Counted from the stretch's first letter, positions 23,330-43,812 are shown. The stretch: 64,000 nucleotides of DNA from Zeus faber (GCA_960531495.1 OY482859.1:15179274-15243273); one strand, 5' to 3'. Notes: a model not told the origin generated them from the sequence alone. Numbers and translations: made by a program.

Positions 23330-25000
23330 GGGGGGTTGAAAGAGGCAGGAAAAAGAATGTGGTGAGAAACACTCGACGAACAATGTATAAAAGACGCTTG
23401 GCCATTTATGGGTTGTTGTTTTTTTGGCCAATTTACTGTAGATAGCTTTAAAGACAACTGTACATGTGGCTTAAGACGTGTTATCTGAAACATTAACAAA
23501 GAAAAGGTATTTGACGCGATGTGAATTTATCCTCTAAACTGACACCAACCAATTTGTTGAAAAATGAAAATGAAATGTGTCCTTTTTCTGTTCTGTCTGT
23601 TTGTTTGTTTGTTTGACATTGCACTTATTTCTGTCAGTGTTGTTCGCTTGTGAATTGTTAATGCTTACAATGTGAAGTGTTTGTTTTTTTTTTTGTTTTT
23701 TTTTGATTCCTTTTTTATGATATAATTTTAGTTTTGCTCTAAAATTGTTTTGTGTCTCTTGGCTATTGTTTGTATAACAACCTTTTGTTACATAAACACG
23801 TAAACATGCCTCCTGCTTTATTGAAACGATTCGTCGACTGAATATTGGGGGAAAATGATTTGTTATTTGGTTTTGAGCGTTCAAGTCTTTTAGAATGACT
23901 CCCAGTGACTTGCCAGTGTTATGGCTGCTCAAAATGAAGCTCGTCGAATAACCTGGATGGACACTGACACCCAGTGGTAGCCAATAAAGGCCAGTAAAAA
24001 CATAACGGTGGGACACGTCAAAATATTTCAAAAAAAGAAACTGAGGATAGCGTGAGTCTCCGTATTTCCGCGAAGATATTTGGTCTTGAGTTACAAGCGA
24101 TGATAAAGTACAGTATCTCCCTCCTCTAGGCCATGTTTGCGCCAGGGAACGCACGGCGGTCGCGAGGCCTCAGGCGATTCGAGGCTTGTGTTTCCGACTC
24201 ATCACATATCGTTTCAAAAGTCCACGAGTACGAAAAAGGAAAAAATAAAAAAATAAAATAAAAAAAAATTTAAAAGTCCACGAGTGATTATTCAAATATA
24301 CAATATAACAAAATCCATGACTCAAAAGATTCAAGCTATATTATCATTGGCTTCAGAATTGTATAAATATCTGCGGTAGACATAACAAAATCGACCAAAC
24401 TATTATTTGACAGTACATTAGACAAGTAGATCCTTAATTCAGTATCTCTGACTCGACTTCTTTTAACTTTATTATTATTATTTTTTCATATTCCTGTGAG
24501 TAAGCCACTTCGGTTCGCAAAAGGGTAACCCGCTGGTCGCACACACCGATTCCAACCCAACACGTCAACAGCTCCCTGAGGTTTAAAGTGCACTGTTTTG
24601 ATTATTTTTGGCCCGTCCCACCGTGCAGGATAATTGAACATTGAGTCGGCAGGTTGGTAATTGGCTCAACGAAGCCAAAACTAACGATAAAAACACCGCC
24701 GATCTCCCTGCAGTTGAACTGTTCCCTGCACAGTGAAGTGACACGTCCATGGATCTAAGTGGATGTCCGTGTGGGGGCCCCCGAGATCAGAGGGGAGCGG
24801 TAGGAATGGGATTTAGTGCCCCGGACCACAGCTGCAGGCTGCAGAAATGCCAGGGCCGTCCAGAAAAAGACAAAAAAAACGACCGCAGCAGCGCTCGCCC
24901 AGCTGCCGTGGATTGGATGCCGTTCAGCTGGATTTAGATTTGTTTTTGTCCCGAATCGGTGAGCTGTCCTCAAACCCCCTTGACCAACGGTTGGTCATCT
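23330..25000. other. ccn-pfkfb1 intergenic region
   Basis: AT-rich sequence with oligo(T) runs (23680-23705) and no recognisable exon. If the distal ccn polyA signal is used, the first 650 bp is UTR. Confidence 0.45.
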
Positions 25001-25006
25001 CTCGTT

Positions 25007-25009
<3 letters not shown>

Positions 25010-25078
<69 letters not shown>

Positions 25079-25084
25079 CTCCCT
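25010..25084. repeat. (CT)n microsatellite
   Basis: Pure CT repeat, then CTCTCCCTCTCC, upstream of pfkfb1. Confidence 0.95.
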
Positions 25085-25330
25085 CTCCACCCCCCGGCGG
25101 ATGTGAAGCGTTCCCGCCGGCTATCGCGGAGTCCCTCACCAAACACCGCGCAGCAAACATCCAGGAAGTGTCGGGTTAAACATTAATTGTGGTTCATTTT
25201 GCTTTACCACGAACACGTGTCCGTGACAAGTGACGGGGTGTGGAGGCAGCATAAGGTTACGTGTAACCCCACTTCACCTTCTCAGTGACCTTTGCTCTTA
25301 TTATGAGCCGCCCCCCGCTTAACGCCGCCC

Positions 25331-25355
25331 CTGTGTGTATGTGTGTGCGTGCGCG

Positions 25356-25397
<42 letters not shown>
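25331..25397. repeat. (GT)n microsatellite
   Basis: GT repeat with GC variants at its left end, about 320 bp before the pfkfb1 start codon. Confidence 0.93.
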
Positions 25398-25542
25398 GTG
25401 AACTCCGGGCCCTGGCAAACATTAAAGGACAGGCCCAGGCTGCTGCTATCATATGTCTGTGTGTGTTGGGACGAGCGAGGGGTCGGGGGCGTTAGTTACT
25501 TTAATAAGAGCATCGGTGCTCCAGCTCCAACCACTGTCCTAG

Positions 25543-25666
<124 letters not shown>

Positions 25667-25710
25667 CCTCTGACTCCCATCAGACACAGTTCGGTGGGAC
25701 GCTGTGGAGC

Positions 25711-32133
<6,423 letters not shown>

Positions 32134-32355
32134 AGGCTGTTCGGGAGGCGTGGACTCTAGTGCTATAGCTGTAGATGCGACACTGCTATTGGAAAGGCGC
32201 TCCAGATTGTACCTTAATGTTTGAAAAAGAAAGAAAAATGGCCGGAAAGGGTGGTCCCGGAGGAACCCTGTTGCCTAGCTGCGAGAGCTTCTTCAAAGAA
32301 AGGGTACCATGGCCTGATTTCACCCGAATGGAATATCCAATATGGACGTCTTAAA

Positions 32356-32361
32356 AATAAA
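32356..32361 (+). promoter_or_regulatory. pfkfb1 polyadenylation signal
   Basis: AATAAA about 220 nt after the stop codon, with T-rich sequence just downstream. Confidence 0.6.
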
Positions 32362-32631
32362 CACACAAGTAAGGTGATTTATTTTTTTCTATGTCTATGA
32401 AGTGATCCTCCGCTTTTATTTGAAAAAGAAAAAAAAAAAAAAAAAAAGTAATTCAAGAAAACTCTGAAAGTGTCAAATTTCTTTATAATTATCAAGGTTT
32501 AGGGGAAAAATAAACAAACAGGAAATGATGTGCTCTGGCAGCTTTTGGAGCATATGTAGTGGCTTGTTAAAGCCAAACATCAAATATATCAATGAGAACC
32601 ATGGACAGCTCCCACACACGCACCCATGCAC

Positions 32632-32635
<4 letters not shown>

Positions 32636-32723
<88 letters not shown>
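32636..32723. repeat. (CA)n microsatellite
   Basis: About 44 uninterrupted CA units downstream of pfkfb1. Confidence 0.97.
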
Positions 32724-32726
<3 letters not shown>

Positions 32727-35700
32727 TGCAAAATACAATTGTCAGAATCCTTACAGGCTACTGTGTTTGTGTGGATAAATCACCAATCCAGTCCAATTTT
32801 CAATTACAAGGATTTGTTTTTGTGCTTATAGCTTTGAGGCTGAATTTAATACATTTTTCACACATCGAGTTCAGACAAAAACTGTGTAAACCATTTATAC
32901 ATCCACACAACATACAGCAAGTATTGTAGACCATACAATAATTATTTTCAAGGTAATGGCGAAGCCAATTTTTCATTCCACTTAAAATAAAAAATACATC
33001 AACATAATCCAGAAGATCCTTCCCTGTGTTCGTGTTTACGTTTCTCACTGTAGTTTGTGTGAGAAAAAGACTTTAAGGGAAAGTGTGTGGAAACCAGTTC
33101 ATCCCTGGATCGGTGTTGCCAGATTAGCCCGGCGTCGGCAGACCAATTCGCCAATGCGTATTAGTCTGAGACCTCTCCCTTCGTTTTCGATCTTCTCTCC
33201 CTCCAAAATGTTTCTGGACGCATATGGATAAACCTTCAAATAATCAGAGTGTGGAAGTACGGCGACACATCTTTCTGATCAGCAAAAGCCTTTTAGAGAA
33301 AACGTAGCGTCCAGTTCGTTTGAGGCCGTCGCGATGGCAGATTCAACTTCAGTGGTAGCCATCTTTGTAAGGTGCCTCACCGGCACTGGCGGATTCAACA
33401 GACCATTCCAAATCAGCGGCGGCCATCTTGGTAAGGTGCCTCACCGGCGCTAGTGGATTCAACAGACCATTCTAGATCAGCGGCGGCCATCTTGGTAAGG
33501 TGCCTCAACGGCTCTCCTCTGGGTTAGGGTTCGTTGATCGTCATCGTATTAAACCCGCCCCATATTAGGTAAACGGTTGTGATTGGCCCAACCCTGGCAA
33601 GGTCGGTGGAAGCCTGTTTGAATGGGAGGGTGGCCAGACGTATATGCCAGAGCGAATGAAACATAAGTTGCAGATTCGTCTGGTTCGCAGGCTACCTTTT
33701 GATCACATTGCGCTGGAAAAAAATAGCATTGGGCGGTTTGGGCTTGAAAAAATAGTATTGATAGGGACATTTAAATGTGGGCGGGTTTTAATCAGAAATA
33801 ATAGGCGGGTTTTTCTCCTTTTACAAGAAAAGCCCGGTGTCCAACTGACAACCCCCAACTCACTTAAAGCGCTGTTCAGAGCTCATGATTGAGGATGGAT
33901 GCGTCAAAAATAGTTCTAAATGTAGATTTATTTCAAACAACTAATATCTAACTTTTGAATTTGTATTTTTCCTCATCATAAAGATTACTTCAATAGCTCA
34001 GTTTTTGATATTTCACAGGAGCTAGGCTAGTATGCATACTACGCTGTTAATAATATTCATAATTAATAATAATTTTAATAATAATAATAATTCTGTAATA
34101 ATAAAACAAATATGGCTGCAGGCAGCAATACACGGGGTCCAGGTTAGTCATGTTAGATACGAATGCAGTTTTCTGAGTTCCCATGGAACATCGCATCAAT
34201 TTGTCTTTATAATGAAATATAACGTTTGTTGTAGGCTACCATTTCTTTGGAAATTTACTTAATACGGGGGGACTAATATAAATATATGTAACTGCCTTCA
34301 CAGAAGTGTGTTTTCCCATGTTATTGTCTTCCCTGTCTCCAGTCTGAAATGCTCCTCCTTTTTCAAATGAAGCCATCTGCGTTTTGCTGTGAGCCAGGGT
34401 TTGTCATTGTTATAACTCACCAGGGTGGGTGTAGGAATAGAGCTGTACTATCAAGGCTGATTTATGACGTCTCAGCGTGATCCAGACTGTGATACGAGTT
34501 TTGGACGGTGGTGTACTGGTGATCCATTGCGTTCTCCTCCCTGCTCGGACAGCTAATAAACTGCTTATATTTCGGGAGTATGTGTCTTGTATTCCCTTGT
34601 GTGCCGTGTCTTGCAATGATGACGCAGTGACGCATTAACGAAGTGACCATTATCTGGGACCAATCGGTTCTCTGCAGTGTTTTCAAGTGACTTTTGTTGC
34701 CGCGTTGAGCAATGATGACGAAATGAAGCAATGATGCGGTGAGCGCTCCCTATGATAATTTACAGATTTTGGGGCTCTGTGAAACGCAGCATTACTACTA
34801 ACATGAGCTACAATTTTATGAGTTTCCATTGAACGTAGCATCAGCTCCTGCTGTGTCTGGTCCCCGACCAACGTAAATCCTGCGCGAAGCAATAACTATA
34901 CACCAATGGAGTCTACACCGCAAACCTCACCCGATGGGAATGCCCCCCCAGAGACACAACCTGCACATCAGTTCAGTTCAGTTCAGTTCCTCCCGTTCCT
35001 TCTGGAACATTGGGCGACGAGTCCCCACCATTTACCAGAATGCCGCCTTCTCGTCGTTTCCATAACATGCTTTTTTTTACGGGGTGAGGTAGTTAACCCC
35101 ACGCCCAACCCCCAACCTGGAGGACCGGGTGCTGACGGGGGGTTTTAATTCATTGCTCATGAAACCAACCAACGAGCAACAGGTATGCAACCTGCACATA
35201 CAGTACATCAAATTGGATGATGATGTCGCAAAGCGCCCTGCTACACAAACTAATCACGGGAAGACAACGTTCTGCGACTTCCGTTACCACAAGGTGTCTG
35301 AAAGGTCCCAGTTCCAACAGACCTCAACCATGTCCGTGGGTTTGGCGGTTTCTGTGCGGCAGACACTTTTAGCCTGAAAAATGCCAAGGAGAAAATTAAT
35401 ACAAATCCGAAAACAAAAACAACAGGATTCCAGCCCTGCAGGCTGGACCCCTAATAATTAATTAATTCATCGATTCATTAATAAAAATTAAACTTTCACC
35501 AAGTTTATTTTGATATATGCTTGATGTGGATGAATATTAAATGTGTATTTCATATTCCATGATTATTTTTTTCCTATTTCATATATGCCAATTCATTCAT
35601 TTCTTTACTTCTAGGAAACCGGTCTCTATGAGTGTGAATGAATTTGAATGTTGGCTGCAAAACCATAAAAAACACCAGTGTAATAAGAGGGTAGTGGATG

Positions 35701-37380
35701 CTGCCTCCCTGCGGTTGAAAGGTATAGTGCAGCTCCTTGACCATAGACATGAAATACATCTTTAGAAGGAGCTGCGGGAACAGAAGGAGCCAGCTGACCA
35801 CACCCTGGTGTTTTGCCGAATGAGATTAAGAGGCTGTAAGAACGTTCTTTTAAGTCATCACAACAACCTAGTCTACATAACAGGTGACATTAAAACTGAA
35901 GGATCTCTTCATATTTAGCTGAACATTTTGTCATGGATCCCTGTATCCCATACCTAAGATTCTTCCTCACCTTCTAGGTCATATTCCCAAACCCTAACCC
36001 TGCAGCACCAGTCTGAGGACACACTTTCCACACATGCCTGCAAAACTTCAAAGGAAAAGTCAATATTTAATCAAAATTGCATGTAAATCATATTTTAGCA
36101 TTTTTGATAATGTCTCAAAATTCTACAGGTGGTTAAAAACATAATATTGCAATATCAGAATTATTATATTTGAATGTGAATAAGAGGAAGGTCTCGCACT
36201 CGGAATTATTTACATTAATTGGGGATTATTTGAGCATATTTCCTCTTTCAATAAGAGGACTGCAATCATAATTCTAATTATTATTATTTCACTGAAGCTG
36301 TGCACTCTGCTGGCAGGTCACCCCTGATAAAAGAAGAGACGGCCCAGAAAAATACCAGACACATGCTCACTTTTAAAATAAATCTGCTACAATGAGCTAC
36401 TCTAGAAGCTGCCATTTTATTTCAGTACAGTTTGAGTGATTTGACTGAATAAATCAGCATTCTTGGGAAACAAACAGGCTGCAAGACTGGCTTTGACTGA
36501 CATTCGTCCTTTGGAGGCGGTTTCACTTTAGCAGTTCACTAGTTAGATGATGACATTTATTGATAAACTGACATTTATTAGTAAATATTTGTGAGACGTA
36601 AAATAACTGATGTCAGTACTTTTGGAAATATATGACTTGAAATAAAAATATAATAAATAAAAATATATTTAAAAAGAAGAATATCAATAAAATCTATTAT
36701 ATCTCTTATATATAGCATATTATTCGTATATCAATCAGATATTACAGCTAAAATAGCATTTTATTGTAGAAAAATACTGTAATTATCTTGTCTAAATTGA
36801 ATTACAACACTTGCTAAAACTGTAATACGCCATTAATAACTTTCATTAAAAACGATTTGCACGGAAAACCTTTGAGCGACATGTTTTCTTTCCAATGTAG
36901 TTATCTAAATAATGCCTTACAAAAAAAAAAAAAAAGTAGTGCTAAGGACCTTTTCAGAAAACAATCTCTTGTCATTTCTTTGACCTTTGTGACTAAGCAC
37001 ATACATAACACAAATGCATTGACTGGCTTGGCTTCTTATAAAAAAAAAAGAAGGAAATAAAAAGGATAAAATATGAAGTATTTTGAATAGAAGAATCCCA
37101 GGGATTTTCACTTTAAGGTCTTGGTAGACGTTCAGGGGTTAAATGATTCGTCATTTTTCATGCTCAGTGATGGCAACAGTCTGCGAAATTTCCAGTGTAG
37201 TGGTGTGTGTGTGCGTGCGTGTGTGTGTGTGTGCACACAGAGAGGATCAACACTCTGACTGAAAGTTCTGCTGAACAAATGATCTGATGAAATGAGCTGT
37301 GAAAATGTTCCGTGCCCAAGCTATTCTTTTATTGCGCCAGTAGTTCCCCAAGGTTTAAATTAAGAGGGAGAGAACAGCCT
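32724..37380. other. pfkfb1-itih6 intergenic region
   Basis: No gene found. Around 33100-33900 lies GC-richer sequence with a tandem repeat and text such as GGTTGTGATTGGCCCAACCCT that reads like an old dispersed element. The rest is AT-rich with short chance frames. Confidence 0.45.
33334..33511. repeat. ~68-bp tandem repeat, about 2.5 copies
   Basis: The unit contains GGATTCAACAGACCATTC, ATCAGCGGCGGCCATCTT and GGTAAGGTGCCTCACCGGC. It occurs two and a half times with few differences. Confidence 0.8.
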
Positions 37381-37441
37381 GCCCCTTGCAAAAATAACTC
37401 TTTTTTTTTTTTTTTTTTTTTTTTTTGCCCCTTGCAAAAAT
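37381..37441 (-). mobile_element. poly(A)-only retro-insertion with 15-bp target duplication
   Basis: GCCCCTTGCAAAAAT occurs exactly at 37381-37395 and again at 37427-37441. Between them lie only AACTC and 26 T residues. On the minus strand this reads as an oligo(A) tract plus GAGTT flanked by a perfect 15-bp direct repeat, the signature of LINE-machinery target-primed insertion of little more than a tail. Confidence 0.7.
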
Positions 37442-37528
37442 GTGAGGTTAGCAGGCGCGTCTCCCACAGCGCTGCTGCATCTGGACCTGCTGGCACTTCA
37501 CACCTCACAGCGAGGACCCCGACTTATT

Positions 37529-40500
37529 ATGGACACCATGTCTCTCAAAATCAAATGCATTATGTTTGTTTTTACCTTTTACGTGCAAGAAGGATTACTG
37601 CGTGAATATGAAGCGCACATTGGAGCCAAGAACCTTCTTTTACAGGTGAGGTCTTGTCTTTCCAGGGTGGGTGATAAGGTAGGGTAATACTATATTAGGG
37701 CTGTGGGGTCTCTAAGTATTTCACATTATGTAAATGTACAAAAATAAATTAATTCTAAAACATCCCCTTAAATAAGAGATGTATCAATGACTAATCAGAG
37801 AGACATTGTATTCATAATGTATATTTAATGTGTCATACATATGTTGAGTATTTACCTCGACAGAAAATTGTAATGTTTGCTGAAGTTTTGAAAATGCAGC
37901 AACAATAATGAGTAGTATATTCATAATATAAGTAGATGAAGGGTAAAACTAAATTATGGTCTTTTGATAATTTATGCTTTTTTATATAATACTGCATTTA
38001 TACAACATTTTATAATGAGGGTTCCACCCTTGAAGCTATTTATTTATGTAAAAATTCCAAGCAGTCACCAGGATATGTGGTAATATATTGACACAGCAAT
38101 GATTTGTGTGCAAAATTAACATTTAAACCAAACCATGCGTCCTTGCTGCCCCTGTGTACAGTGAAAGCATTTATGTCCAGTTCCACTTCCTTTCCATTCA
38201 TGAATGGCTCAGATTCAGTCTATTCTAACACAACGCTCACACAAAAATGACCCTGAAAGGGCTGTGTTCAATAGTTAGGTTGAAGGGGGCAAGAATTGGT
38301 CAACCTCATTTGAGTGTCAGTTTGAATGTCATTTTCTAAAACTAAGAGTAGAAATTTGACTTGAAATGAATAAAGATTATGAAGCCTATTTCTGAAAATG
38401 TAACTCTGACTCACTACTTTGTGTCCATTATAGAGAGCGAAGCGTCAAAACAAACCAGCAAAGTCAGTGGTAAGTATTTTGGGGCTTCCTCTTGGGGACT
38501 GTCAGCAAATGTGTCAGTCATATTGGTTGAAGTTGAACTATTTTAGTGTTGTTGTTAAGATATGATTTAGAAATGTTCCCATAAAGAATGGCCGCTTGTT
38601 GCCTTGGTCATTGACCCGGATAAACAGAGCAAACTTTCCATGGATGGGGTCATGATCGCTGACACCAACCCCCTGACCCTCGGCTTTGCTGTGGAACCAT
38701 CGCAGGTCCGCCGTCAAAGCCTTAGTTTCACGAACACATTGCTGCAGTGTGAGGAGCGGCTTTCCCCGGTCCTGCACTCATGTGGCCGCCGTCGACCAGA
38801 TTGGTTTCGGCAGGCGCCAGCGGTGCCAGTGCAAACAGGAGGAGGGGAGAGAGAGCGAGATACCCCGCAGAGAACCGCTTTGCTGTGGGGTCGACTTGTC
38901 AGGGCCAAAGCGAGAGACGTGCCAGAAAATCCACAATATGGCAATAAAAAGCAGATTGTCTGTAAAAAGAAAAAAAACTCCCAACGACCATCAGTCTTTC
39001 TGTGCCTATATGAGGTGGGTTGCGATGCATTTCACAGACCTCTAGAGCAACTCGGATAGAAGGACCTCATTTGTTCCACCAGCTTTCTTTCTGGACATTT
39101 TACACTCCCAAGCTGTGGGGCTTTCTATATAACAGTTGTTCTCAATGTGGGGTCCGGGGACCCCTCAGCGGTCCTTCAAGAGATTCCAGTTGGTCCCCAG
39201 AAAAGTGACTCATACTGTAGTTAAAGTTCTGTTGGATCCTAATTTCATTGTTATCTCCATAACTCGAGTAGAGACTCATCAGGTCTAACAATGAAAATAT
39301 ATTCTCAGATTAGATCCCAGAGACTAAATCTGGTCCAATTAAATGATCTGTGGCCTAATGAGGATCAAATTGAGGGTCCTTGGTGTGAAAAAAGGTTGAG
39401 AACCACTGCTTTATAAAAGAAACCTCTTGTCCTTAAGTCTCTCTTTTCATATCGCTCAAATATTTAAGAAGTCGTCTACTCACGTAGTCTCTTGGTCTTT
39501 TTTACGCTGCCAGCTGAAGGTGACAGACTACCACGTGAGGTGTGCAGTGGTGTCGCGTTACGCCTTGACCACTGTCCACAGTTCGGTGTGGAACCAGCTC
39601 TCCGTCACCAAGGAGGCGGCGTTCGAGGTGGACCTGCCCGCCTCCGCCTTCATCTCCAACTTCACCATGTGAGTCACTCGGGGCCCTTAAAATGAACTTC
39701 ACTGTCAGCAGCATGTATGCTTCTCTGTCCCTTCTCTTCATCATCCTCCATTGACTACTTCTCCATTTACTTTACCTTTAACCTAAATAGGTGATCCAGG
39801 CAAATCACCAATAATCATGCCTCTGTTCTAGGGCTGGCCGATATCTCAATATAATATCGATATCGTGATGTGAGACTAGATATTGTTTGGGATTTTGATG
39901 ATGTCTGATGAGTTTAATGTTTTCTTTGAGGCTGATTTACAGTAAAGTAATGCAACTTTCTGAACTTCATAGACTGTTCTAGCTGTTCTTATCAACACCA
40001 CTACATGCTCGGTCATAATCTCCACATTATTGATTGTGGGAGACTCTACCCCCAGACACAGGCTCACGGAGGGAGACGGAGTCGGTTGGGCAGTGACGCC
40101 GACAAGGCAGGTTTTTATTTACAGTCCAACAAAAAGGCTCACTGGCCAACGTAAACATAAGGCAATCAAAATGAATTATTCTGCAGGTTCAGTCCAGTCG
40201 CTATATGGTCCACGGACTCCTGCACCATGCTACAACTCACTGCAAGACAAACAACGCATAAGAAAACTCTCCCAGCTGACTACGACCAACCAGCGCCCGC
40301 TGGCTGATCAGGCGTAGTTGGAACCTGCAGACCGCAGCTTAGCCACACCCTCCCTCCCAGAGCGGGTGAGAAAGTCAGCTACCACCACGTGTGCCCTCAG
40401 CCTTCTGTATGGATCACCTTGAACTCAAAGGGCTGAACAGCCAGGTACCAACGGGTGATCCGCGTGTTGGTATCCTTCATGTGTTGGAGCCACTACAGCA

Positions 40501-43500
40501 TGGTCCAAACATTGAGTCAATGGCCGCCCCCAGAGGTAGTAACGGAGGGTGCCGATGGCCCACTTGATGGCCAGACACTCCTTCTCCACGGTGCTATACC
40601 TCGACTCCTGCTTGGAGAGCTTCCGCCTGATGTACAGCACCGGTCGGTCGGCCCCATCCACCTACTGGGACAGCCCACTGTCTGACGTGTCAGTCTGAAG
40701 GCAGAAAGGGAGAGAAAAGTTAGGTGTAAACAGCGCTGTCTTCCCACAGAGAGCTGATTTTACTTTTTCAAATGCTTGCTGGCAAATCAGACAAAGGACT
40801 GATCAGTTCTGAAAAATCAGCTACAAACTTCCTGTAGTAACCGACTAGCCCCAAGAATTGCTTTACCTCTTTCTTTATCTTGGGCCGCAGACTCTTCACG
40901 ACCACGGCGGTTTTATCTATCTGGGGTCAGACCAGTCCTTAGAGATAGTACCAAAGATATCGTATCGTTGGCCATGTGCCCCGCCCGCCTCAGGGACTGG
41001 AGCACTGCCCCCACCTGCTGCATGTGCTGCCCCCAGCTTTCACTGTGGTTGATGACGTTGTCCAAGTAGTCGGCGCTGTATGCCACGTGTGGATGCAGGC
41101 AGGACCCGGTCCATGAGTCTCTGGAAGGTGGCTGGGGCCCTGAATAACCCGAACAGAGCTGTAACAAACTGGGGCCACCCCTGCGGAGTAGAGAAAGCTG
41201 ATTTTTCTTCGGACTCTGGTGACAAGGCAAGCCGCCAGTCGCCCTTGGTTAAATCCAGTGTCATGAAAAATTGAGCCGGTCCCATCAGCTCGTCGACCCA
41301 GTGTATCGGGTACGTGTCTAATTTTGACACCTTGTTCACCTTTTGGTAGTCTGTGTAGAACCAAACAGACCCATCAGGCTCACCTGCCAGCACAATGGGG
41401 CTAGACCAGACACTTGTAGACTCCTCTATCACCCCTCTAATTCTGCCCACACAATTTTGCATTTATGCTTGGGCAGGCGTACTTTTACCCCCGGGGTTGT
41501 CTCCACGTGGTAGTGTATCAGGGACAACTGGTGAAAATGGTTACTGGACAGGGCTGGAGTGGGAACTTTTGGAACATCCGGCCCCAGCTCATCCCCCTCG
41601 ACCACCGCGGTGGCCAGAGACACGGACCCCAGCTCCTTACACTCCTTTAGGTTACTAAGGTATGTCAGACTGCTCAACCTCATAATCGACCTCCCCCACC
41701 CACTGTGTCATCACAAAGGGTCTTTCCCACTTTGCGAGTAATTTAAAGCCGGACATAACACTAACACCTTGTCTACCGGTACAAATTGCCTGAGCGGGGC
41801 CCCTATGTCATATAAACGAAGCAGATGTAACCCTAACCCTAACCCTAACCCTAACCCTAAACCTAACCCTGAGCATGAAGAAAAATGTTCCCACGACAAG
41901 CGCCCCAGCGCGTGCAGCTTTGCTCGCAGGTCCATAACGTACAGAACTTCGTTCTCACTGGTGCTAGGCACGAGGGGACCCTCAACAGCTTAAGTTCCAG
42001 AAGTGTATGTGACATAAAGGAAGTGCCCTAGCTGGTCAGCATTTCCTTCGGAATCCCGACTCGGGAGATGACCTGAGACAGGGCCTGCGCCACACTTTGG
42101 GCTGTAATACTGTGCAACGGCACTGCCTCAGGGTACCGGGTTGCTTAGTCCACTAGGACTAACACATACCGATACCTGTGAGCACTGCAGTCTCACGGCC
42201 CGACAGGGTCCATACTGAGCTTTTCGAATGCTGTCTCGACTAGGGGGAGGGGCCTCAACAGCTTGTTCGCTGTAGTCGGAGGGTTGACTAATTGTTACTC
42301 CGGATATGCGGCGCACCACTTACGGGCATCTGCCCCATTGCCTGGCCAATAGAAGCGGGCCATTGTCCGCTGCAGTGTTTCATGATGTCGGAGGTGAGCG
42401 CCAATCCGGTTTTGGTGAGCCATATGGTGTGGCGCCTGTTTGCACCAATGCGCCATCAATTTTAAATACCAGCTCAAAGGCCACGCGTAGGGTATTGTCC
42501 CGCGACTGCTCTCGCAGAAAATCCTCCAGGGAGGCGATCAATGGGACCGGGGAAGAGTGGAAAAGTCATCAACCAGCAAAATAACTCACACCTCATTACC
42601 AGGAAACAAAAATATAAAATAAGCACAAATGGAAATGGACGAAATCCGGAGAAATGATGTCAGGGACTAAAACCGGAGCTTGGATTCCAGTTGAAGGGAG
42701 CCACATGGGTGGATTACTAAAGAGGTTTGGAAACCACTATCCTTAAAAAAAAGCTAAATATAAACAAAACAAATAAGTCAGCACGGCGCCGAAGCCTCGA
42801 GCTGGACCCGGGACCGGAAGCGGGGTCAGGAGGCAGAGAAACCTCTGGGCAGATGAATGCCAGCCTTTGTAACTGGACGGAGGAGAGTTAATAGAGAAAA
42901 TGACAGGAGTTCACCGGCTTCCTCCCCTTCTCTCCCCGCGCAGTTTACCGAGGCGCCCGGCCAACGCTGACACACACTCCACACACACACAGACACACAC
43001 ACACACTTTAACTTTGCAAAGTGGGAGCCTGGAAATACACATATATTTATACATATATATATATATATACAGTATATATTTTACAACCTTTCAGCGGTCT
43101 CACATTCATATGTTCACAGGCACACACGCCTTTTGGCCACGCTTGCTTAACGACTCGCGGGCCCGGAGCGTCGCCGACGAGCCCGGGAGGGGAAAAAAGA
43201 AAGCTCCGGCGAAAAAGTGTTTCCTTTTGCGAGGCTGGGACTGAGAGAGTCCTGTGTTCCGCCGCGGGTCACCCCCGTGCTGCCCGTTCCCCGCCCCCGG
43301 CTCCCCCATGCCCACACGGCCCTGTGCCTCCAAACAAGACCCGCTTCAGGCCTGCGGGTTTATTTTGGTTGGTCCTTGATGTTTTTTTTCTACGCAAATA
43401 TATTCGTTCAAAGGACGTGACCTTAATTTAGCACCTCGTCACGTGACGGGCGACAAAAAAATGTAGAAGCTTGGATCGCACTTGACTAGGATTTTTGACT

Positions 43501-43602
43501 AGGTGGAGCGCGGGTAGATTCCTCTTCATTAATCATGTTTTCAGAGGGAAATTACCTGTTTCCACCCAGCCTCCCTGTGACCCCCTGTGTGTGTGTGTGT
43601 TT

Positions 43603-43663
<61 letters not shown>

Positions 43664-43756
43664 CGGGGGGGGATCACATGTTGTCCCTGTCACATGTTTT
43701 GAACTCCACAACTTCTATTTTGCTTACTCCGACACTGCAAACAAACATGCGTGTGC

Positions 43757-43812
<56 letters not shown>

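Noticed and set aside
43438-43447. Second GTCACGTGAC palindrome
   Set aside because: Lies deep in itih6 intron 3 with no promoter nearby; not called as a functional CLEAR site.
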